Shown piece by piece: positions 20,601 to 31,769 of a DNA stretch of 64,000 nucleotides. A program made the translations under genes and the position numbers. The stretch covers positions 1 through 64,000 of the forward strand of contig JAPJBO010000185.1 in the NCBI GenBank assembly GCA_030068145.1. Direction: 5' to 3'. How positions within the stretch are numbered: the first letter of the stretch is position 1; each line of letters starts with the position of its first letter. The notes under the pieces are model-generated. The model searched no databases, was not told where the DNA came from, and was given only the letters and a program-made list of their open reading frames with translations. The DNA is from Diplonema papillatum. Its lineage: Eukaryota; Euglenozoa; Diplonemea; Diplonemida; Diplonemidae.

Positions 20601-22554
20601 TGCCTGGGAGACTCGAAGGCGAAGACGGAACTGCAGAAGTGGGGGATCGAGGTTGACACGAGCACGTTCCTGCGACACAAGGCGCGCAGGATGGACCCGG
20701 TGAAGCTGGTGCTGGGAAGCGGGTCGGCGCAGGCGAAGACGGCAGACTTCGGACGATCGCTGGCGTCGTTCAGGTACGGGGCAGCGACGAAGAAGGACTT
20801 CGAGGTGTTCGTGGCGGGGTCCGACGGGCGGACGGTGAGCGACGCGCGCAACCGTTGGGGGAACGTGAAGAGAGAGCTGCAGAAGGTGAACGCGCCGTTC
20901 GGCGTGGGCAACCTGGGCGACGGAGCGCCGTCTGGCCGGAACGGGTGGTCGTCGCTGCTGGACGGGAAGGGCGTGCGGGAGGGCAACGTGGTGTTCGCGG
21001 CCCTGCGTGACGGCGACAAGCACGACTACGCGGACGTGAAGGAGTACTGCATCAAGAACGGAGTCGTGTCGCAGTGCCAGAACGTGTCGAAGACGGAGCG
21101 GGCGAAGAACATCAACATCATCACGGCGAACTTCGCGAAGCAGGTGTGCCACAAGATGGGTCTGCTGTCGTGGTACAGCGAGCCGGACAAGTCGGTGCCG
21201 TACTTGGAAGGGAAGACGGTGATGATTGTGGGGATCGACGTGAACCGCATGGACGCCGAGATGGCTGCGAAGGACAACAAGATGGAGTGCACGCGGAAGG
21301 CGTTCGCCGGGTTCGTGGCGTGGGTGTACGACCCGAGCCAGTCGGGGGCAGCGCGTTGGAAGCACTACTGCGACGTGCACGCGAAAACGCACAAGGACAG
21401 CTTCTACATGGACGAGCCGGGCGACGACCAGAGCCGCGCGCCGTCGCAGTCGGAGCACCAGACGTCGGGAGGCGACTTCACCAGCAGTGGAACGAAGATC
21501 CGCGACTTCCTGACGGCGGCAGGACGCTCGTTCATCGCGAAGGGTGTTGCGCAGATCGACGAGATCATCGTGATGAGAGACGGTGGGTCGGCGGGCAACT
21601 ACGAGGCGATCGAGGAGCTGGAGGCCCGTCAGCTCGAAGACGCTGCGCTGACCACCGATGCGTGGAACACGAAGCCCGCCACCACGTTCATGATCCTGAA
21701 CAAGAGACCGAGCTGCAGATTCCTCGCCGACTCCGAGACGGCCAGCGGTCTCTCCATCAGCAACGGCGACGGCCACTTCAACGTTCCGCGCGGTCTGGTC
21801 GTCGAGTCCCTCACTGACGCCGCGGCTGGGTCGATGCCTACCTTCTGGCTCGTCCCGCACTCGTGCAGCCTTTCCACCGTCATCCCCACCAAGTACATCG
21901 TCGTCAGCCAGCAGCCCAACGACAAAGAGGAAGTCATCAGCCCCGAAGCGCTTCCCAAGCTCTGCTTCGACCTCGGCTACATGTACCCCAACTGGACCGA
22001 CGCTGTCAAGGTACCGTTTCCTTCTTATCTCTCTCAAGCCCACTCATTCGAGCGGAAGGGCGATATCTTCTAGTACAATAAAACAAATTGCACTTCTCAG
22101 TACCTGACAAGCATCAAACTTGAGGGTTACTCATCAGGAAAGGCAGCTCTTCGCCCTTATCAGTATGTGACATTGCTGAACTGTTGCACCGCTTCCCACG
22201 GAGGATTGTTGTCATGTTCCTTGCATCTGCAAGGCGGCCTACCGCGTCCAGACGTTTATGGTTGTGCAACCCGACGTCATGGCCGCATTTCATGTTTATT
22301 TCGATTCCGAGCACTTGCCGGGGGCGGTCTTTCCTTATTCGTCAACAACGAGCTAATTCTTAGGGCGTAAACTCACCACGAAAACACCGCCACAGGTTCC
22401 GTTCCCAGTTCAGTGCGCTAAGAAGCTCGCCGACCTGTACTCGAGGGTATGCGATCGGTTTCTTTCTGGCTGGTTTCGTCCGTCAGAGCATGTATTCTCA
22501 CAGACCTGGGGGTATTTGCCCGTAACAAACTACCATGCAAGGCGCACACGTTAG
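11679..22554 (+). CDS. AGO: Argonaute protein with N-terminal RGG domain (3 exons)
   Basis: Exons 11679-11714, 19149-22010 and 22396-22554; all junctions are phase 0, giving 1018 residues. Exon 1 encodes MSYRGGGGGGYR and ends at donor GTATGC. Exon 2 starts after TATTACAG and continues the same RGG/DDRRGGGG composition for about 150 residues, which is why the distant ATG is chosen over the internal ATG at 19,611. Then come the N/linker region, PAZ at about 383-530 (NNVLYKFRK, STFESRGKTLSLVDYF), MID, and PIWI (VGIDVNRMD, Asp709; IIVMRDGGSAGNY, Asp823). The exon 2 end YMYPNWTDAVK joins VPFPVQCAKKLADLYSR in exon 3, the usual PIWI ending. The position of the fourth catalytic residue (His in human AGO2) is Lys975. 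Argonautes bind small RNAs and silence complementary transcripts; RGG tails are usual targets of arginine methylation. The last 35 codons are uncertain: a 57-nt in-frame segment (22447-22503) could be an intron. Confidence 0.9.
12444..13171. mobile_element. 728-bp MITE-like element with perfect 20-bp TIRs
   Basis: GGGGGCTAAATACAATTGTG at 12444-12463 is the exact reverse complement of 13152-13171. Further copies of AATACAATTGT lie inside both ends, and a 38-bp block containing GTCCAGCTGAATAGAATTG is tandemly repeated twice near 12,505-12,580. No transposase frame is visible, so it is non-autonomous. The right TIR runs into a poly(C) tract, so no target-site duplication can be called. Confidence 0.8.
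13415..14165. repeat. three G/C-rich hairpin repeats
   Basis: Short palindromes of the type GGGGGGTGCCCCCC (13,420), CCAGGGGGCACCGCCCCCTGG (13,623) and GGGGGGCAGCGCCCCCC (14,132). Related strings such as ACGGTACGGTAC lie next to them. They could form strong RNA stems in the Argonaute intron. Confidence 0.65.
14210..15125 (+). repeat. 43-bp minisatellite, about 20 units
   Basis: The unit contains AATTTAATTAGAATTGGTAG followed by TCAACGTCCAATTTCCGAT; spacing between successive GGTAGTCAAC motifs is 43 bp. Units differ by scattered substitutions. A solitary unit fragment lies at about 14,010-14,040. It is AT-rich in a GC-balanced region. Confidence 0.95.
15540..16040 (+). repeat. about 245-bp tandem duplication
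   Basis: Two diverged units share CCGCTTTGTAGTCCACAG, CTGCGGTCTTCTTGGCAAC and CAGCGCCGCAGGCGCGGAAA. No intact coding frame. Confidence 0.8.
16041..17480. other. intronic sequence, no gene seen
   Basis: Contains a CCACC-rich stretch (16,115-16,245), a T18 run near 16,264 and otherwise unremarkable sequence within Argonaute intron 1. Confidence 0.5.
17486..18384 (+). pseudogene. frameshifted SAP-like, Cys-rich ORF inside the Argonaute intron
   Basis: A frame opens with ATG at 17,486 and encodes a basic helical segment (KRLLALRKKQQAVTEADE). It stops at 17,818, while the adjacent frame continues from about 17,760 with ELEQQALSRGLKVKNSRH and LLKRLISHD, a good SAP DNA-binding motif. Further on, Cys-rich stretches (CHACLARLHYDS; KCTKQKCPLC) read in this frame until a stop at 18,382. 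The pattern suggests one DNA-binding protein broken by at least one frameshift, perhaps a transposon gene. An undetected intron is an alternative. Function unknown. Confidence 0.4.
18385..19148. other. end of Argonaute intron 1, no gene seen
   Basis: GC-rich then mixed sequence leading to the acceptor; no supported feature apart from the splice site. Confidence 0.5.
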
Positions 22555-22965
22555 CATTGGGAGCTTTGAAGTACACGGACTACACGGATCAGCATGCACT
22601 TTTCTCACGGCTAGGTTACTCAATGATGTCATCAGAGCCTGGGATTGCGTCATCAAGGTCGAGTACTTGCGGTGTAAACGGGGCTAAGTGATCTGGCGAG
22701 TCGGATTCAATGTCCGAGTCCAAGAACGAGCAGGCACGCTCGTTTCCACCTTTCGAGAGCACGGGTCCGTCGGGTGCCTGCGATTTTCCCGTTTTTGGGA
22801 CCTTCTTCTTCCTTCGTTGTGCACGCAGTACTCTTGCAGTGCGGTATAACCGTCACAGGCTTGGTACCGTACTTCCTACAGTTCACGGTACCAAACGAGG
22901 ACTTGACTATTATGATGTTTTTTGGCTTCTACGTACTCCTCTTTCCGGACTCCTCTCTGAGCATG

Positions 22966-24540
22966 ATGCATAACTTTCAACCTACTTTGTATTCTCGACT
23001 CGTGAGCGAACACTTCTGACTTCCCTCTGAGACTTAGTTCTTGGCATCCGAATGTGTGGGTATCGAGGACCTGACCATTCTGAAACTGCTTTGCTTCCAC
23101 GAACCTCCCTCTTCCTGAACTACTCCACACATGATGCATAACTTTCAACCTACTTTGTATTCTCGCGACTCGTGAGCGAACACTTCTGACTTCCCTCTGA
23201 GACTCAATCGGTTCTTGACATCCGAATGTGCGGGAAGCTATGATCAAGTGCGGGCCGCATCGAGGGCGTGGCTTTTGTGAAGCTGTCTCGCTTGCACGCC
23301 CTCTCTTTCCGGACTTCGCCGACCACATGATGCATAACTTTCAACCTACTTTGTATTCTCGCGACTCGTGAACGAACACTTCTGACTTCCCTCTGAGACT
23401 CCGTCGATCCTTGACATGTGAATGTGCGGGTCAAGCACATGCCGTGTCGCGTGAGTACTCGGACTCCGATGACATGCTCAACCTTCGTCTTCTCTCGCGA
23501 GAGCTCACCCTTGTGACTTCCCTCGTCGACTTTCGGATGTCTGAGTCAAGCCATAGGCTGCATCGAGGGAGTGGGTATTGTGAAGCTGAGTTGCCTCTTT
23601 CTGGAATTCTCCGGGCACATGATGCATAACCTTCAACCTACTTTGTTCTTTTCGCGATTCGTGAACGACCACTTCTGACTTCCCACTGAGACTCAGTCAA
23701 ACCTTCGCATTCGGATGTCTGGGTCAAGTTGTAGGTTACCTGACGTGTTCTGCTTCTACTTACTTGCCTGTTTCTGGACTTCTCCGATCGCATGATGCAT
23801 AACTTTCAACCTACTTCGTAATACGAAGTTCGTATTTTCGCGACTCGTGAGCGAATCTTCTGACTTCCCTCTGAGACTCAATCGGTTCTTGGCATCCGAA
23901 ATGTGTGGGTCAAGCTATGACCAAGGGCCGGCCGCATCGAGGGCGTGGCTATTGTGAAGCTGCTTTGCTTACATGCCCCCTCTTTCCGGACTTTTCCGAT
24001 CACTGACGCATAACTTTCAACCTACAAGGGTAACGAATTCCATCACGCACTGACCACAAGCCGGACCAAACTTACGAGTGTGGGACTGCTGCTTTTTCTG
24101 GCGGGACTTACCCACTAAAAAAACCTTGAATCAGGATTAGTTGTTTAAGGACCGGGACTCACCCCTGGACCCACATGGAGAGGCCAACCTCCACGCGGGA
24201 CTTGGCCAGTCCTGACGCCCCCTCCCGTAGTCCTACGGGGTTCCAGTGGAGAGCTGGATTCCCCTACACTGCGGCGTCGCTCTGAGACTCAATCGGTTCT
24301 TGACATCTGAATGTGCGGGTTAAGCTACGGTCAAGTGCGGACCGTATCGAGGGCGTGTCTATAGGAAAGCTGTTATGCTTGCACGCTCCCTTTTTCCGGA
24401 CTTCGCTGACCACATGATGCATAACTTTCAACCTACTTTGTACTCTCGCGACCCGTGAGCGAACACTTCTGACTTCCCTCTGAGACTCAATCGATTCGTG
24501 GCATTCGAAAGTGTAGGTCATATCAAGGGCGTGGGTATTT
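22966..24540. repeat. diverged long-period tandem repeat, about 7 units
   Basis: Each unit holds CATGATGCATAACTTTCAAC, then CTACTTTGTATTCTCGCGAC and CTTCTGACTTCCCTCTGAGA, with spacing of about 160-400 bp (near 22,968, 23,129, 23,323, 23,619, 23,790, 24,005 and 24,412). A foreign block interrupts it at about 24,035-24,270. The minus-strand peptide frames across it are repeat artefacts. Confidence 0.85.
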
Positions 24541-26560
24541 CGAAGCTGTGTTTTGCTTCCACTTAGCCTCTTTCTCGGCTTGTATTCTCGCACCTCGCGG
24601 CGTTTGTCGCGGCCAAAACTGGCTGTTCCCACACCTGCCTCTGTCTTGACACATCACACCACCGCAGCTTTCCGACCCGGTGGAGGTGCACGACTCCATC
24701 CGTAGTGGCCCGTTCTACTTGTAGAGTGCGGAACGAGATGTTCCGAAGACGAGCGAGTCTGTGGCAAGAAGGGGCGCACACAGAATTCGAATGTATTGGG
24801 CAACGAACGAACGGAGCGAACACGCCGCGAAATAGGAGAAGCGACGCCTCTATCCATCCCCGCCGCGGCCAGCCCAATCGGAACACACAAACCGCTCGAG
24901 ACGTAGGGGAAAAGAAGCAACTATTCCGTTGGACCCGTAGAGTTCACCAACACCCCAACCTTCCCCGTTCTTTTTTCCGTTAGCCAAGATTAGAAGGCAA
25001 TCCCCCCCTATTCACATCGCATCTTCACTTTGCTCTCTTTTCTTCGGCGGCAGCCCCGTTTTGAACGTGCAAACACGGCCGACCCATCACCTCTGCTGAT
25101 CGCACTCGGATCGGCGCCTCTCCGGCGCGAGCCTTGCAGGGAGCAACCTTAGACTTCCAAGTCGCAAAACTGATTACTTCTTTCCTTCTTGCGACTGCTG
25201 GCGGGGGGGCTCTCAGGGTGTCCATCACCCGACAAACCCCACGGCAGGACACAAACGGATCCAGGGCTTCTCGACATCCGGGGGTGAGGGAGGTGACGTT
25301 TAAGTTCCGCACTCTCTTTTGCCCCATCTTCCGTGGCTGAATTCACCGTGCAAGTCAGCGCAGTGCCACCACGCCATTCTTTGATCCCTTTTATTTTTGT
25401 TGTTGTTGTTGTACACGATCGACGACTCACAGCAGATTAGCACCTCTTCCGACGAGTACCCACACTTTGTAAAGATTGTCTACGACAATCTTGCGGGTTG
25501 GCACCTCCCAATGAATAGCGAATGCTGTATCGTATTGTACGTACTGTCCCCACAAAGCGCAAGTGTCGATTCCAAATATGGCAAGCAGGCACGTGTACTA
25601 CAGGATTAACAGGAGAGTCTCAGGGTTGGAGACAGGGGGCTGTAACATAGCTTACTGGTGCCATCGCACGTGGGAAGAAAAGAAGAAGGAATTAAAAACC
25701 ATCGTTGGAAACCTTTTTTGCCCCCCTTCATTTCTCTGGGACTTCTTTCTCTTTTCTTGTTCTTTTTTTTCCTTTGTCAAAACTCTGCAGGGCTATGATT
25801 CCAGTTCAGCAACCAGAGCACCGAAACAAGGCACCACCCACGTGTTGCCGTGTTATGCAAAGCCTGGCCAACCTCTTCATCAATACTGGGCATCAGCCTT
25901 TCACGACCTAGATAGAACAGCTGGGATTGGCCAGGGGCAAAACGACACGGCCTGTCGTGTCCGGCTGTTCAGGCAGTTCGAATAGCCAACTACGACTCCA
26001 TACTACTTGTGCAGTCTATCGTCACAGATTGTTGCTGCATATCAAGGTCAATCCACCACTACTCGTGTTGCACGTGGGGGGCGGAGGTGGGCATGAGAGA
26101 GGACCCTTCGTCTTCCGCAGGCCTTTTTTCTTTTTCCACCACAAAACTACGCATCTCTTCAACAGCAAGACTACCACTTCTTCTCTTCTTCGTTTCGCTT
26201 CCTCTTCTTCTCTGTTTCCTTTTTCTTTTTTCGTATTGGAAATTCATCTCCCCGCACTGTTTCTGTTGTTCCCTACAAGGCGGAAAGACCCGCCGGGCGT
26301 GGGGAAAAGGAGGGAGAAGAGCAGCGGCAGCCAAGAGGTGCGTTGTCCGGGGGCTAAGCGTTCGGCACACCGTGCTGCGGTTCTTGCGACCGCTTTCTCA
26401 TCCTCCTGCCCCATGGGGGCGGGAGGACAGCGAGAGAGAGGAGAGAAAGGCCACCGCCAGCAAAAAAAAGGAAAGCAATTTTTATATAAAAAAAAACTTC
26501 GAAAGAGCCTTTTCCGATCCGAAATACGCGCCACGTCGTGTGCCGGGCCACTGAGCAGGC
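24541..26560. other. no gene recognised
   Basis: Short open frames on both strands with no domain match and no convincing splice-linked exons. Includes pyrimidine-rich tracts near 25,735-25,780 and 26,120-26,260. Confidence 0.5.
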
Positions 26561-26564
26561 CACC

Positions 26565-27745
26565 CCCCAGCGAAGCTGAGGCAGCACTGCGTGCTGTAAG
26601 TGCAGGTGCCATGTGAAGGCAGCCAAGCACTGTTCACGGGCTAGCGTTACTTGATGAGGATGAGGTCAAACCCGCCATCCCTACCAGATCAGGGTTTGCC
26701 TCCGCTCGCTTTCGCGGCGCGGAGTCGTCTCGGGCCGTTTGACTTCTCGGCCGGGTTCGATGGGGAAGGAGTCTAAGCTGGGCCCTACGTCTAGCGCCAA
26801 GTCTGCTTGCTTCGGCAGCGCGGCCTTCCTCGATCGCTTCGGGGTTTGCGTCTTCCCTGATGGGGACGTCGGTTTCGGAGGTGTGCTGCAGCAAAGCTGA
26901 GACAGCATCGAAAGCTGCACTTGTGCTGCAGCAAAGCTGAGACAGCATCGAAAGCTGCAAAGTGCAGGCGCCATGAAGGCAGTCAAACACTGTTCACCGG
27001 GCTGGTGTTACTCGACGGCACTCATCCGTCGGAACAATCAACGATGGTGAGGAGGAGGACAAAACTGGTCATCCCTACCAGGTCAAGTTTTGCCTCCCGC
27101 TCGCCCTCCGGGCCGTTTTGGCTTCTGCACGGGAAAGACGTCAAGCTAGTCATCCCTACGCCCAGCGCCAAGTCTGCTTGCTTTGGACAGCGCGGCCTTC
27201 CTCGATCGCTTCGGGGTTTGCGTCTTCCCTGACGGGACGCCGGCTTCGGGGGTCTCCTGCAGCGAAGCTGAGACAGCATCGAGAGTACTGTAAAGTGCAG
27301 GCGCCATGAAGGCAGCCAAGCACTGTTGACGGGCTAGTGTTACTCGATGACACTCATCCATCTGAACAGGTCTCCTGCAGCGAAGTTGAGACAATATCGA
27401 GAGCTGTAAAGTGCAGACGCCATGAAGGCAGTCAAGCACTGTTGACGGGCCGGTGTTACTCGACGGCACTCATCCGTCGGAATAGGTCTCCTGCAGCGAA
27501 GCTGAGACAGCATCGCGAGCTGTAAAGTGCAGATACCAGTCAAGCACTGTTCACGGGCTGGTGTTACTCGGTGGCACTCATCCATCATAACAGATCTCCT
27601 GCAGCGAAGTTGAGACAGCATCGAGAGTACTGTAAAGTGCAGGTGCCATGAAGGCAGCCAAGCACTGTTGACGGGCCGGTGTTACTCGATGGCACTCATC
27701 CGTCGGAACAGGTCTCCTGCAGCGAAGCTGAGACAGCAGCCCACC
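26565..27745. repeat. tandem repeat, about 110-120-bp units plus longer variants
   Basis: GCAGCGAAGCTGAGACAGCA or a close variant recurs near 26,570, 26,889, 26,927, 27,257, 27,373, 27,493, 27,603 and 27,719, followed by GTAAAGTGCAGGCGCCATGA and GTGTTACTCGA. A longer insert (26,690-26,880 and 27,075-27,250) is itself duplicated. Confidence 0.9.
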
Positions 27746-28072
27746 ACCCGTGCGAGGCGGCGGCTCATCCTGCCCAACGCAAGCTGCAAGTCCGGGGGAG
27801 ACCCAGAGCCCCTGCACACACGGGACCAGTTCCCAGCTCACCAGAAGCCACTCTGCGAGAGGGCACACAGCCGGAGGAGACATCACCCGCGTGTGGAGAA
27901 AGTCGAGGAAGCGCTGAAGAGTAGCCGAAGTACTAATCTCACAAGTTGTGCATCGAAGTGGCACTCCCACGTACGGAGAAAGTCGCGGGGGCTCTCAAGA
28001 GTGGAGAAAGCCGCACCAGGAATCTCACAAGTACCGAAGGAAGTATCTCCCGCGTACGGAGAAGTTTGTGAG

Positions 28073-28800
28073 CTTCAAGAGGTGCACACACCGCAGTCGC
28101 AAGTTGAGGCAGTCTACCTTGTCGGGAGGCGAACGAGGCAGCTCACGTACTGAGCAACCGCAGCTCCAGTTTAAACTTCGAGCGCCACAGACGGAGTTCA
28201 CGAGTCGAGAAGCTTCGCGTGAAATAGTTGAAGAAGGCGTTTCACGTCCTAAGCAAGTCCAAAAAGGCACTGCATACCACTCCGGAGGCAGCTCACGAGT
28301 TGTGCACGCGTACAACGCAGGGAGCGCAATGCCGAAAGTGACATCTCGAGGAAGCACTGCAGAGTTGAACACGAGTTGTGAACGCATAAAGCGAGGGGCG
28401 CACAAGGCCGAAAGTGGCATCTTGAGGAAGCCTTCAAGAGGTGCACGCGCCGCAGTCGCAAGTTGAGGCAGTCTACCTTGTCGGGAGGCGAACGAGGAAG
28501 CTCACGTACTGAGCAACCGCAGCTCCATTTAAACTTCGAGCGCCAAGACGGAGTTCACGAGTCGAGAAGCTTCACGTGGAAGAGTTGAAGAAGGTGTTTC
28601 ACGTCCTAAGCAAGTCCAAAAAGGCACTGCACACCACTCCGGAAGCAACTCACGAGTTGTGCACGCGTACAACGAAGGGAGCGCGAGGCCGAAAATGGCA
28701 TCTCGAGGAAGCGCCATCACAAGTTCAGAGAGGTTGTCTACGTTGTCGGGAAGAAGGCCACCCGTAAGAGACGTATGCGAAGGAGGCAACTCACGTACCA
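28073..28800. repeat. two about 359-bp direct repeat units
   Basis: CTTCAAGAGGTGCACRC and TACCTTGTCGGGAGGCGAAC occur at 28,073 and again at 28,432 with the following about 330 bp conserved. It lies in a purine-rich GAAG/CACGAG-type region. Confidence 0.8.
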
Positions 28801-29499
28801 AACCACAGCTCCAGCTCACTGTTCAAAGACGGAGTTCACAAGTCGAGAGGCAAAGAAACAAGTCACGCGGGAGGCGTTTCGCGTCCTGAAGCACTGCACA
28901 CCACTACAGAGGCAGCTCACGAGTTGTTACCGCTTACGACGAGGGCCGAAAGTGAAGTTGAGAAAGCCGCAGTGAGTATCTCTCAAGTCGTGAATCGAAG
29001 GAGGCAGTCCACACGTTGAGAAGCGAAGAAGGCCTCACAAAAAAAGGCGTATGCCGAAAGGAGGCAGCTCACCGAGAGTCAAAAGCGCAGTTCACGAGTC
29101 GAGAGCGATGACGTGGGTTACCGTCATACGCTCGCCAAAAAAAGGCACCGCAAACACCAATTTACGTAGACAGCTTGCCGGTTGTGTGAACGCGGCACAC
29201 GAGGGCACACAGCCGAAGCAGGCAGTCCTCATGCCGAAGCTCCCAAGAGTTGGGAAAGCTGCAGAAAGGAGCTCCCAAGTTTCGTGGTTCGAAGGAGGCG
29301 TCACGTACTGAGAACACCGAAGCTGAGTTGAAAGCGAAGGCCGAAGCTCACAAGCTAAACGCCAAAGGCAGTCCGTGCGCCGAAAGAAGCTGACCAGCCG
29401 GAAGAATTGAAGAAGGCGGATTACTTAAGAAGGCCAACGTGTGAATGCATGAAGATGGTTAACCAAAGGGCACAAAGCCGACAGAGGCATCTCATGTAC

Positions 29500-30330
29500 T
29501 AGGAACGCCGAAGAGGGAGCTCTGCTGAGTTTGTCGGAAGGCTAGAGAAGGCACTTCACACCGCAATACTGAAGGCAGCTCACGAGTTGTGGACGCATCA
29601 GGAGACGCTTCACGAGAGGTGCAAAGCCAACGGAGGCGGCCGAGGAGGCAGCTCTGCTGAATTCGTCGGCGGAAGGCCAAAGAAGGCACTTCGCACCACA
29701 ACACTGAAGACAGCTCACGAGTTGCGAACGCACAAGAAGACGCTTGGCGAAAGGGCGCAACGCCAACAGAGGCATCTCACACACTGGAGAAGCCGAGGAG
29801 GCAGCTCTGCGGAATTCGTCGGAAGGCTAGAGAAGGCACTTCACACCACAATACTGAAGGCAGCTCACGAGTTGTGAACGTACAAGAAGACACTTAAGAG
29901 GGTGCAAAGCCAACAGAGGCATCTCACGTACAGGAGAAGCCGAGGAGGCAGCTCTGCGGAATTCGTCGGAAGGCTAGAGAAGGCACTTCACACCACAATA
30001 CTGAAGACAGCTCACGAGTTGCGAACGCACAAGAAGACGCTTGGCGAAAGGGCGCAACGCCAACAGAGGCATCTCACACACTGGAGAAGCCGAGGAGGCA
30101 GCTCTGCGGAATTCGTCGGAAGGCTAGAGAAGGCACTTCACACCACAATACTGAAGGCAGCTCACGAGTTGTGAACGTACAAGAAGACACTTAAGAGGGT
30201 GCAAAGCCAACAGAGGCATCTCACGTACAGGAGAAGCCGAGGAGGCAGCTCTGCTGAGTTCGTCGGAAGGCCAAAGCAGACACTCCACACCACAATGCCG
30301 AAGGCAGCTCACGAGTTGTGAACGTTCAAG
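29500..30330. repeat. about 147-bp tandem repeat, about 6 units
   Basis: AGGAGGCAGCTCTGCGGAAT, GGCTAGAGAAGGCACTTCAC and CAGCTCACGAGTTG recur at about 147-bp steps. Two adjacent units form a near-identical larger repeat (29,760-29,905 and 30,056-30,180). Confidence 0.9.
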
Positions 30331-31769
30331 AAGACGCTTAACGAGAGCACACGGTCGAAAGTGCCGTCTCGCGTGCTGGGAAAGCTGAGGAGGGGCTCAA
30401 GAGTTGCGAAAGCGGAATACGGTAGCTCTCGCGTTGCGAATCGAAGGAAGGCAGGCCCCATGTCGGGAAGCAAAAAAGAGTGGCAACTCGCAATTGCACG
30501 AGTTGGAAGCCAAAGGTGGACCAACGAAGGATCGCCAAAGGCAAAAGTTCGGGCGTAAAAGGCGAGGGAAGCAGCGCACAGAAGCTGGGAATTGAAAAGT
30601 TGTTGACACATGCTGCGTTGTGCATTTTACGACGGAGAAGGCATCTCCCGCGTAATTGGGAAAAGCCGAGGAGGAGGCGCTGCAGAGTTGTGAGAGCCTA
30701 AAGACGAGCTCACACGGCGCGAAACAAAGAAAGGCAGACTACATCTCGGGAAGCGAAGGTGGGCGAAGTGAAGTTGCATCGTGGGCTGCTTCCTGATTTG
30801 AAGCCAAAAGTGGAAGAAATAGAAGGAGCGTCAAAGACGGAATCTTGTGCGTCCCAAGCCGAGGCGAGCGGCTCACGAAAGCAGGAGAGTTAAACGAAGT
30901 CGCTTTCACGACCTGCGTTGAGCACAAGGCAAGGGGAGGCATCTTCCGCACACTGGAAACGCCGAGGAGGCGCTCAAGAGTTGGGCGGGGGAGCTCGCGT
31001 CGCGTGAAAGCCAAAGGCACGTCACTGGCCGGTGGTGGAAAAGCCGTCATGGTGAAGCCGAAGCAACCCGTGTTTCGTGAAAAGCCGAAACAAGCAGTTT
31101 TCCGCGTTAAAAAGCCGAAATGCCGAATTGAGGCAGCTCCTTCATGATGCCGAGAAAACCTCGCAAACCTGTGAAGCCGAAGCTACCCGTGATTCGCGGA
31201 AAGCCGAACCGAGCAGTCCCCGCGTTAAAAAAGCCGAAGAAGGCCCATCATGGGATGACTTCCAAACGAACTCATCGCATGCGATGTTGAAACCCAAGAA
31301 CACCTGACAAACCCGTCAAGCCGAAGCGACCAGAATCGTGAAAAAGCAGCTTACAAAGTTGCAACTTTTGAAGATGAAAAAAACGTCGCGGTGAGAAGGC
31401 TGCAGAAGGCACCGTCGAAGGCACATCTCAAAGAAGGCTCGTGCGATGCGAAGAACGCCCACGAAGATTGCGTCCGCCAGCACACGCCGCAACGAACGAA
31501 CGGAAGCAACTTCGGCAGCTGCATAATCCGCAGGAAAACGACCAGCTGCCCGGTCTGTCTAAGGCGGAAGTGCACGAGTTGGAAGGCGCAAGAAGGCAGC
31601 CACACCGGCCGGGAAGGCGAAAACCTAAAATCTCACTTCCTTTTTCTCCAGTCGAAAAGGCAGAGAACACGATCGCGAGAAGCAGCACACCTGTCGACGA
31701 AAACGGCGCGGCGCATGTCGAAGAAGAGAAGAACCCGAGGTGCACCCAAGGCGCCAGTCACTGTCCGAA
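30331..31769. other. purine-rich degenerate repeat region, no gene seen
   Basis: Dense in GAAG, AAGCCGAA and CTCACG strings left from decayed tandem repeats; all open frames are short. The same texture fills 28,800-29,500. Confidence 0.6.

Noticed and set aside
19143..22043. 966-codon open frame on the minus strand across the Argonaute main exon
   Set aside because: It is the antisense of a GC-rich coding exon. Its His/Arg/Leu/Val composition has no domain, while the sense frame is a full Argonaute.
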